Source: Yamagishiella unicocca (taxonomy: Eukaryota; Chlorophyta; Chlorophyceae; Chlamydomonadales; Volvocaceae). Taken from it: 64,000 bases of DNA. Below, in pieces: positions 10,601 through 19,956 of the stretch. Position numbers and translations under genes: made by a program. The stretch is taken from positions 156,427 through 220,426 of the forward strand of contig BDSL01000137.1 in the NCBI GenBank assembly GCA_003116995.1, in the 5' to 3' direction. The notes under the pieces are model-generated. The model worked only from the letters and a program-made list of their open reading frames with translations, did no database searches and was not told the DNA's origin. Positions within the stretch are counted from its first letter, which is position 1. Each line of letters starts with the position of its first letter.

Positions 10601-13600
10601 CCTAGACCAAGTCCTCCAGAGCATTCGATGCCCAAACAAGTGCACGTGCAACAAAACGTGCACCAAAACGTGCACCCAATCGGTCCTACTTGTTAGCGCA
10701 TGCCGACCCACGGCCTTCCTCTCAACCCCCGCCCCCCCCCCCCACCTGCGCCGTCGCCTCGTCCATGAGGTCGATTGCCTTATCAGGCAAGAAGCGCCCC
10801 GCGATGTAGCGAGCAGACAGCTGCGCCGCCGCCACCAGCGCGTCCTCCCCCACCGCCACCCCGTGGTGCCGCTCGTAGTGCGGCCGCAAGCCGCGAAGGA
10901 TGGAGATGGTGACGCCTACACTGGGCTGGTCCACGAACACCTGGTCGGATCGAGGGGCGGGAGGGGGAGGTGCTGCGTAAGGGCTTCAGGGTTGAAGGGG
11001 GTTAAGAGGTTTAAGGGGTTTGAGAGGTTTGAGAGGTTTGAGAGGGGGTTTAAGAGGTTGAGGGGGCCTGACATTGCCATCTGGAAACCCAGATCGGGTG
11101 AGGGGCAACCCATCTCCAGCCGCAAACCCGTGTGTCTACCTCACCCTCCTCCAGCCCGTCCGGCGCTGTTTTCTGCTCACCCACGCCACGCAAAAACACA
11201 CACTTACACACACACGCACGCACTCACATAACTAACGGTCACTTAACTCTCTCAGATAAACAACGGTCGCTCAACGGTCGCTCAACATTCACGCACACAT
11301 ATACACACGCAACTAACGGTCTCCCCCCCTCCCGCACTCGCCTGCTGGAAGCGCCTCTCCAGCCCCGGGTCCTTCTCGATGGTCTTCTTGAACTTGTCGG
11401 TGGACGAGGCTCCGATGCAGCGTAGCTCCCCCCGGGAAAGAAACGGCTTCAGCAGCGAGCCGCCGTCCAGCATGGTGGCGCCCTGAGGAGATCCAGGGGG
11501 GGCGGCATAAAAAACGTTGACGCGAAAAGGACAAGATAGTTGGTCCAGGGGGGGGAGGTCCAGGGGGGGAGGCCCAGGGGGGGTGAGGGGGACCCCTTCC
11601 CCCGAAAACACATACCTCCAGGGGGCCAGGTTCCGGAGTGAGCTCCAGGGAGCGCTGGCTGCAGCAGTCAATCCTCCCAAGCACCTACTGCCACAGCCCC
11701 GCAAGCTGGCTTCCAAAAGCAGCCACCACTGGTATCGCCCGCTGCATCCCAAGCCCCACCCCACGTACCGCACAAACCCCACAAAACCCACGTACCCCAC
11801 GTCTTACACCCCTCCTCCCTGCCCCTGCTGCCCCACCTGCTGCCCCACCTGCTGCCCCACCTGCTGCCCCACCTGCTGCCCCACCTGCTGCCCCACCTGC
11901 TGCCCCTCCTGCTGCCCCAACTGCTGCCCCTCCTGCTGCCTCTCCTCCCTGCCCCCTACTGCCCCTGCTCCCTGCCACCTGCTGCCCCACCTGCTGCCCC
12001 ATGGCCGGCACCAGGTTGTGGATGTCGTCGATGAACAGCAGGATCCTCCCCCGCGAGGCAGCCACCTCCTGAAGCACCGCCTTGAGCCGGTCCTCGAACT
12101 CCCCCGGCATCATGGCGCCAGCAGTGAGGGAGCCTGGGGGGCGAGGGGGGATGTATGTGTGTTTTGTGGGGGGAGGGCGGAGGGGGAGGAAAACCTGGTG
12201 GAGGGGAGGGAGGAGTTGGGGGCCAGCCAGAAAGGTGTATGGCGCCGGGAGGTGCCGTACTTCAATGCCGGGAAGCCCCACACGACCGAGCTGAGCTAGC
12301 TGTGAGTCCGCCGCTTGTTCGATCCACGTGCCATCCGTCACAAACCTCCGCAAACCTCACCGCAAACCTCTGGGAACCTCCCCCCAGCCCCCCCTCCCCG
12401 GGTAAACCCTGGACCCACCCAGGTCCAGCTCCGCTATACGGCAGCCCATGAGGCTGTAAGGCACGTCCCCGGCCACCATCCGCTGCGCCAGGCCCTCCAC
12501 CAGCGCCGTCTTGCCCACACCCGTTTCGCCCACCAGCACCTGCAGGAGCAACGTGGGGACACGGAAGGGAGGCGGCCGGGGGCGGATGAGAATCAAGTGG
12601 GAGGGGGGCGGGGCCGGGGGTGATGGACGCACGACCAGAGTCTTCCGCTGCCCCATACACACACCACCTCACCGCCTTCCCCCCTCGCCCTTCTCCCCTC
12701 CCCACATCCAACACCGCTCTTCCAAGAACTGCCCGCGACCAACCAAATTCACGGCTATACGCTATACCCACAGGGCAATACGCTGTCCTCCCCCGGCTTC
12801 CCTCCTTGACTTACCCTCACTCCCCCAAACCCCCCCCACCAGCCCTCTCCCCCTCCCTCCACCAGGCCCCCCCCCAAACCCCCCGCCAGCCCTCGCCCAA
12901 ACCCCCCGACCCGCCCTCCCCCGCCCCCACCGGGTTGTTCTTGGTCCTGCGACACAATATGTGCATCATTCGCCGGATCTCCTCGTCCCGCCCGATGACC
13001 GGATCCAGCTTGCCGGCGCGGGCCGCTGCGGTGAGGTCCTGCCGGGGAGCCGGGGGGGGAGGATTGATAAGAGAATCCGCGAATCCACGGCCGACAAACC
13101 GGGGAGCCGGGGGGGGGGGTTTGCGCGGGTTAGGGTGTATGCCTGGCGTGGAGGCGGGGGGGTTAGGCAGGTGCACGAACACGCAAAGCCGGGCCTTATC
13201 GAAACCAGGCCTTACCTAATCAACCAACTAAACCCATCATCTTCCGCTGCCCTCACGTCCCTCCCCCCCCCAGTTCTGTACGTCCCGCGCCCGCGTCGTC
13301 AGTCACAACCCGCTCCCGGCCCCCTCCCGGCCCCCTCCCAGCCCCCTCCCGGCCCCCTCCCGGCCCCCTCCCGGCCCCCTCCCGGCCCCCTCCCGGCCCC
13401 CTCCCGGCCCCCTCCCGGCCCCTCATGCCTCCCGGCCCTTCCACCCCCATCTCCAGCTCCACCTCCACCTTCTGGCCCCGGCCCCACCTGCGTGAAGCGC
13501 TCCAGGGGGGACTGGTCCGCATCCCCTCCGCTGAGGCCCCCGGGTGGTTGCAGCATCGCCTTCATCGTGTCCTCCAACTCCTTCTTCGTCAGCGCGGCGC

Positions 13601-15049
13601 CATCTGATGAGTCAGCAGGCGGCGCGGGACGTGGGCCCTATTTTAGAGCCGGGCGGAGCTAGACGGAGCTAGAATTCGTGGAGTGGGCTGCGCGGGGGAA
13701 GACGAACGGACGGCTCCCATCTGGGTCAAACGCGGGCAAGATAACGATAGCAGCTGTGGCCCAGAAGCATGACCCCTCGACAAGCCCACCCGAGCACCGC
13801 TCGTGCAGCCTGGCAGGCACCCAGCAGGCCCTGCAGCAGCCCCAACACCAGTGCCAGCAATCGCACCATCTGCGGCGCCGCCGCGCGCCGGCGCGCCGCC
13901 ACCACCACGTGCGCCCGCGGGGGCCGCCAGTGACCCACGGGTCGCCTCCATGGCGGCCATCAGGTGCTCCAGCGTCACCACCTTGTCTCCCGCGGCCTGC
14001 TGCAGCGCCGCAGCTCGCGCCAGCATGAACTGGACGTCCGGGGCAACACCCTAGAATGGGGGGGGGAGGGGACCGGCGGCAAGGGGACAGGCGGGAGGGG
14101 TGTGGGTTAATGGGTGACAGTGAGCGGGAGGGGAAGAAGACGGGGGCGATCGAGGAGCGAGTGCGAGGGTGGTGTGGGCGCCTTGGGGGGCGTAGCTTCT
14201 GCAAGCAAGCAAGCAAAACGCACAAGTCGTGCGAGGGACAGGAGCGCGGTAATGGCGGGAGGGGGCCGAGCGCTGGGGCGACATGGGGGTGCGCCGAAGC
14301 GTGGTGTGGTTTGTTGTCGGGCGGGGGGTGGGCGTCGTGAGTTCGTCGCGCAGCGGAATTCTAAAGCTCCAGGGGGAAAGGCTGGCGGGCTGTGGGGACC
14401 ACAGAGCAAGGCAGCTGTACGGGCCGATGGGTTGGTGGGTTGGTGGGGTCAAGGTACGGCACGGGTTGGCGGGAACCAGGGCGATCGTCGGAGCATGTGT
14501 TTTAGGCCGGCGCTTTCGTTGTTCGGTTCGGTGAGGGTGTTTATAGGGCAGGCGGAAGGGCGGGAGGTGGTGGTTTCGGCGCGGTGCAGCAATCGAGGCG
14601 TCGAGGGGCTGAAGCCTGAAGGGGCTGACGTTTGCGTGCCAAGGTAGGTTAGCGGCCCCCGAGAGTGTGATAACACCGGTTTCAGAGCGACCTCGGTATG
14701 GACGTAGCGGACAGGCAATGTAAAGGCGGACGAAGTAGGACCCGGTACGCAATGGACATCACCAAACACCGCCTGTGCTACCATAAGCCCGATTTCCAAA
14801 CAGCCCCAGCGACGCGTTGTTATTTGCGCCTAAAGACCCGGATATCTCCCTGACTTCGACTTAAAAAGACGCAGCGCCCCAAAGTGACCCAGGGTCATCG
14901 CGAGCCGCCGCAACACCGCCGAGCGTTGCATACGTTGCCGATGAGCTCACCTTGGAGTCATGTCCGCGTCTTGCATTAATGACCGCTGCTAGGGCGCTCG
15001 TGGCCGCCACCGCAGCGACGCCAACGAAAGCCATTTTGGTTGTGCTCAT
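4607..15049 (-). CDS. ClpB/Hsp100-type AAA+ disaggregase, 19 exons
   Basis: ClpB proteins are hexameric ATP-driven disaggregases that thread aggregated protein through a central pore with Hsp70. Exons on the minus strand: 15049-14951, 14050-13867, 13603-13488, 13038-12931, 12539-12419, 12133-11991, 11482-11342, 10940-10746, 10380-10234, 9766-9647, 9230-8876, 8573-8518, 8224-8092, 7729-7598, 7305-7217, 6836-6771, 6162-5907, 5472-5339, 5029-4607. They total 3018 nt (1005 aa) and every phase fits. Domains: hydrophobic N-terminus (6-26), half of a Clp N domain, first ATPase with Walker A GETGVGKT (173-180), coiled-coil M region (~370-590) with an acidic insert, second ATPase with GPTGVGKT (637-644), pore motif GYVGY (684-688) and Walker [10 protein letters not shown] (705-713), small C-terminal domain, then an Ala/Thr-rich tail. 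The first ATPase is divergent: Walker B ends IDD and the pore loop reads MMPG. Joining exon 1 across an ~900-bp intron is the least certain step. Compartment is unknown. Confidence 0.88.
6218..6350. repeat. 22-bp tandem repeat in a ClpB intron
   Basis: About six units of ACCGGTGCCTCCGCTACACT plus two bases, with point variants. It lies in the intron between the exons ending at 6162 and starting at 6771. Confidence 0.85.
7449..7582. repeat. 20-bp tandem repeat in a ClpB intron
   Basis: Nearly seven units of CACATCCCAACCAAACTCCT and variants (CAGATCCCAACCGAACTCCG) with an exact 20-bp period, ending next to the exon boundary at 7598. Confidence 0.85.
8265..8396. repeat. CACGCT hexanucleotide array in a ClpB intron
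   Basis: About 21 uninterrupted hexamers, which translate as Ala-His, Leu-Thr or Ser-Val repeats in every frame, so open frames across it are not genes. It is followed directly by a different 15-bp repeat. Confidence 0.95.
8397..8472. repeat. 15-bp tandem repeat (TTTTCTTTCCGTGGA), five units
   Basis: Five near-perfect units directly after the hexamer array, in the same ClpB intron. The array ends about 46 bp from the exon boundary at 8518. Confidence 0.9.
8598..8642 (-). repeat. Telomere-like (AAACCCT)n stretch upstream of a ClpB 3' splice site
   Basis: Read on the coding (minus) strand, the intron holds five or six imperfect AAACCCT/AAACCCTAG units ending about 25 nt before the acceptor of the exon starting at 8573. 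It is too short and imperfect to be a telomere. Confidence 0.8.
11817..12000. repeat. 12-bp tandem repeat CTGCTGCCCCAC abutting an exon end
   Basis: About fourteen units, partly degenerate. The array runs into the end of the ClpB exon 12133-11991, so the last residues of that exon (G-Q-Q) are themselves encoded by repeat sequence and several equivalent donor sites exist. Confidence 0.8.
13315..13430. repeat. CCCGGCCCCCT-type 11-bp tandem repeat in a ClpB intron
   Basis: About ten units of an 11-bp GC-only motif, in the intron between the exons at 13603-13488 and 13038-12931. Confidence 0.85.
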
Positions 15050-15607
15050 GCACCAGGCCGACGCGAGGATGCAGGCCTCGGAGCCCCGATCACGATCAAG
15101 AGAAGTATGTGAGTACTTACGATATCGTCAGTTCCCAAACGAGCACGTCGCTCGGGCGGCTGGATGTGTGGTGATTACACCTGTAAACCATAAATTTTAG
15201 GTAAAATTCTAATTAACGCAGTTATATTTGAGGGAGCGAATTCGGAATGTGCGGCTTAGGTAGGAGGGGGGACCTCTATCCCAACAAGAGTGCGATGCGT
15301 GCGTATTGCACATGCAATCAAATCGCATGTATGCTTTCACCCGCTTATAGAGTACTCCTATTCTAAACTCTTCTCCATAAGTAGTAAAGGCACAAATCAG
15401 ACAACCCGGCCCTATCTGACGGGCGTCGTTTGGCGTTTTCGTGAACGTCGTAGCGAGTTTGCCAATAGTCCCGCTACTTTTCTGTGCACGTCATCTTCCC
15501 AAACGGGTAGTTTTCCGCTTGGACTGAAGAGGGGCAAGGAGGCACCACGACGGTGCACGCGCTGGCCGCCGCGTTAGCGCGGCTGCCGGGCGGAGGACAG
15601 CGCAAAG
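15050..15607. promoter_or_regulatory. Shared divergent promoter region (ClpB / RRM gene)
   Basis: 558 bp separate the proposed ClpB start (minus, 15049) from the start of the RRM-protein gene (plus, 15608). The stretch is less GC-rich than the genes on either side. I see no convincing heat-shock element array; one GAATTCGGAA near 15239 is a weak match only. Its role is inferred from position. Confidence 0.4.
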
Positions 15608-18600
15608 ATGATGCACACAGCAGCTGAGACGAACCTGCTCAAGAAATATGAGCAGTTCCGTCAGAAGAAAGAGGTGCGTTGGGCTGGATGCTGGTTGGGT
15701 GTAGCTTTGGGGTTTCCTTTGAGGGCCGTCTCACGTCAGGTTAATTGCAAGAGAACGGAGGAGGTATCCAAAGCCATGTTCCTTCCGATTTCGCCATGGC
15801 GGAGCGACGGTTGTCGCACCTGTGGCGAGGTCGCGGCGCCCTCGGAAGCCAGCTGGAAATGTCGGAGCTCAAAGGTCGCAGAGCATCAATCCAAAGGTGC
15901 TGTGCTTGTGCTGATGCTGTCCTCAATTCCTTTTTCCACCGCGCAGGAGGCTGCGGCGGCCCGGCGTCAGGCCGCAGCGCAGCAGGCGCGCCAGACCTTA
16001 GCGTCCAAGCTGCCGCCATCTTTGGCCCTGGCCCTTGGCACCGGTACCGGCATGGTGGCCCTGCCTCCCCGAGGTAGCCTGGCGGCAGGCGGGTCACGGG
16101 CAGCGGGCGGCGACAGCGCCGCCCCCGGCGAGGCTGACGCTGCGGACGCGGCCCTGGCCGGAGAGACGGCGAAGGACCGGGCGCTACGGGTAAGGCGTGC
16201 TGTGGTGTAGGAGGCGGGGGGTAGGGTCTGCACTAAAAGACGCTCGCAGGGCCAGGAACGTGCGTGTGTTGGCGGGTGGGCGCGAAAGCGTGGGATGTAC
16301 GGCAGCAATTGTGCCAGGTCCCGGGCGGATTGGGCGGCGGGGTGAGGGACGTTGGGCGTGAGAGGATATAAGCGTGTGTGTATGTGTATGTGTGTGCGTG
16401 TGGATTTGTTGGGGGAGGATGTGTATGTGTGTGCGTGTGGATTTGTTGGGGGAGGCAAGGGAGGCGGTTAGGTGGGCAGATGCCGGGGTGCAGGCGGCGG
16501 CGTGGTTGGGGCCGCAGGGGTTCTTATTCGGTGCGATGGGGCCACCCGCGTGTTTGCGCACGTGGGGTGTACGGCCGGGCAGGAAGGAGCGCACATGGGG
16601 TGTACGGCCGGCATGTCGGTGAGCAGCGTCGGTGGGACGGTGTGCGCGCAAAGCAGCCGGCTGCCCGCACAGACACAGGCACAAACACACAACGGGAGTG
16701 ACGCAACGAGAGTGAGCGCAACGGGAGTGACGCAACGAGAGTGAGCGCAACGGGAGTGACGCAACGGGGGTGACGCAACGGGGGTGACGCAACGGGGGTG
16801 ACGCAACGGGGGTGACGCAACGGGGGTGACGCAACGGGAGTGACGCAACGGGGGTGACGCAACGGGGGTGACGCAACGGGGGTGACGCAACGGGGGTGAC
16901 GCAACGGGGGTGACGCAACGGGAGTGACGCAACGGGGGTGACGCAACGGGAGTGACGCAACGGGGGTGACGCAACGGGGGTGACGCAACGGGGGTGACGC
17001 AACGGGGGTGACGCAACGGGAGTAACATACACCTGGATGGCGAGTGCGCCGGGTGAAAGGGACCGGTCGTGCGGCGAGGGCCAGGCGCGCGGGCAGGCGC
17101 GCGCAGAGCCTGCGTCGCGGGTCAGGGCACGACGATGCGGAACGTGCGAGAGACGGGCAACCCTTGCGAAGGTGTTTGTTGCTAGCACGTGCCGGGGAGC
17201 CCCCTCACCTCCACCTCCTTGTCTCCTCGCATCCACGGGTCTTCCTCGAAACCCCCTCCCCGTCCCCGTTCGCCGTCCCCACCCCTTACCCGTGCCCGTG
17301 CCCGCCCCCGCCCCCGCCACACCCTCTCCCACCTCGCATCGACTCTGCGAAACCCTGACGCCCCCTCTCCGCCGCACCCTCCTGGGCCCCCGCTGCACAG
17401 GCCCTTAGGATCCAGCGTCAGCGACGTGAGGCGGCGGGCGAGATCGGCGCCGCCGCCGCCGACCAGGCCGGCGGCGCCCCGCCCTCCACCACGCTCGGCG
17501 GCCGCAAGCTGCCCAGCGCCGCGCGCCGAAACCAGGCGGGAGGGCCCCCGCCAACGCCCGTGCACGTGCCGTCATCCCACGAGGCGGAGCAAGAGCCCGC
17601 AGCAGCTGGGTATGTGCCTCTCACCCGTCAGCGGGGCAGTGGTGGCAGCGCCGGAGGCGACATGGCTGGCAGCGGCGGCGGCGCTGGGGGTCCGGCAGCC
17701 TCCGCGCAGGGCGCGAAAGGCCCAACGCCGGCGGGGTTCAAGCCGCCTATGCCAGCTGGGTTTAAACCGCCGATGCCGGCTGGCTTAAAGCCGCCTGTTC
17801 CGGCGGGGTTCAAGCCACCAGTGCCGGCGGGATTCAAGCCACCTGTTCCGGCGGGGTTTAAACCGCCCATGCCGGCGGGGTTCAAGCCGCCAGGGCCAGG
17901 GGGCGGCAGCGGCGGCGGCGGCAGCGGCGGCGCGGGCGCAGCACTGGTGGGGAATAAGCGGCCGGCTCCGGAGCTGCCCTCGGGCACGTCTTCTGGGGTC
18001 TCGGCGGAGGCGCCGATGGCGATGACGTCAGGCATGCCGTACGGGTACGGGTACGCCGCCGCCGCTGACGTCGACTGCGGCGGCGGAGGCGGCGCGCAGG
18101 GCGGGTCCAATAGGGCGTCGCCGCCGGCGAATGGCGGCGGTGCGAGGCGCGGCTGGGTCGTGTGCGGCGGCAGCGGCGGCGGCGGCGGTGACGGCGGCGG
18201 CGGCGGTGCTGCATGGGGCTGGGCTGGCGCCTGTAATCGCCTGAGTGGGAAGCCCAAGGAATGTGGCCCCGCTAGCGGCAGCAGCTTGGGCAGCAGCTAC
18301 GGATGCGGGTACGGCGGCGGCAGCAGCGGCGGCAGCGATGAGGGCTACGTGGGCGCAGAGGCGAGTGGTGGCGGCGGGAGAGGGCCGGCCGGCGGCGCGT
18401 CGGCTTTTTGCGGCGGTACCATCCCGCAGTACGACGGCGCAGACGACGGCATGTACGACACAGGCGGCGGCGGCGGTGATGGCGCTGACGTCAGCATGGC
18501 CGGTGCCGGCTCGGGTATGTCGGCTGCAATGCTGCACGGTGACCCAGCGGCAGCGGCAGCCCTGGGGGCCTTTGGCGGCTGCGGTGGTTTGCCGCTCGGC

Positions 18601-19925
18601 GCCGACGGCGTTGGGCTGGCGGCAGGCGACGTCGACGCCAGCTGCGTTCCCGGCTGCGACCCGCTGCTTGTCCCACCTGGTACGGCGGTGTCGGCGGCGG
18701 AGGCGCACACGGCGCTGGCGGAGGCGACCGCGGCGCTCGTGCAGGCGACGGCGGCGCTGGCGGAGGCGACGGCGGCGCTGGCGGAGGCGACCTCCACCTC
18801 TCCGGTGCCGGCGCCTGGCATGAGCGAAGGCGGCGGCGTGCTGCCCTGCCTCCCGGACTCCAACGGCCTGCCCGGCCTCCCAGATCCCACCGCCTCCTTC
18901 ATGACCCCCGTCGACGGCACGGCGGTGTGGGGCGTGATGCCGTACGGCGCCCTGGACATGGCGATGGAGCCGCCCGCCTTCGCGCCCGCCGCCGGCGCCG
19001 GCAACGGCGCCGACGTCAGCGCCATGACGCAGGGGGACTTTGGCCACATGCTACAGCCGCTGCAGCCGCCTGTGGACGCCGGCTTCTCCGCGGGAGGGGG
19101 TCCAATGGTCGGCCTGCCCTTCCTCACCTGCCCGGATGTGGCCCTGGGGAATAACCCAGGGGACGCGTCCTTGGACGAAGACGGTGTTATTGCGGACCTG
19201 GTGGAGGACCTGGCGGGGGATTTGGGGGAGGAGGACTTTGCGGCAATTGAGGCCATGGGACACGCACCCACCATCGACGCCGTCACAGCGTCCACCTTTG
19301 ACGACGCGCTGGACGCCTCCTTCGACGCCTTGTTGGCTGCGGACCGGCAGTCCGACCAGGCGCATGAGCAAGGGCCTCTGGACCAGGCGCTGAAGATGCT
19401 GTGCGGTGACGGGGATGACGGCGGCGACGGCTCGGCGCAGGGGCAGGTGATGGCGTGGTGCAGCGGGGCAGCTGGTCGTGGTGGGCACGTCCAGCAGCAG
19501 CAGCAGCATGTTGGGCAGCAGCAGCATGTCCAGCATGTCCAGCATGTCCAGCAGCATCATGTTGAGGAGCATCAGGCGACATTGTGTGGCCTGCAGGTGC
19601 ACGGCCAGGCGCAGGATCAGGATCAGGAGATGGCAGCACTGGACGGGCGAGGTAGCACTGAACAGCACCAGCAGCAGCAACAACAACAACAACAGGACGC
19701 AATGCTGGGAGGCGAGGAGCTGGCGACTGCGAATGCCGTAGAACAGGAACAGCAGTACCAGCAGCAGATCGAGGAGCAACAGCAGCAGGAGCAGCAGCAG
19801 GAGCAGCAACAGCAGCAACAGCAGCAAGAGCAGCAACAGCAGCAGCAGCAACAGCAGCAACAGCAGCAACAGCAGCAACAGCAGCAGCAACAGCAGCAGC
19901 AACAGCAGCAACAGCAGCAACAGCA

Positions 19926-19956
<31 letters not shown>

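Noticed and set aside
14053..14752. 233-codon minus-strand frame upstream of ClpB exon 2
   Set aside because: Pro/Ser/Arg-rich with no Clp N similarity and no start; treated as intron 1.
16698..17031. Possible CRISPR-like array
   Set aside because: Units follow each other without unique spacers and the genome is eukaryotic. It is a minisatellite, as are the arrays at 7449, 8265, 59335 and others.
16184..17398. 404-codon minus-strand frame with VASPPLRHPRCVTP-type repeats
   Set aside because: It is the 14-bp minisatellite inside an intron of the RRM gene, read backwards.
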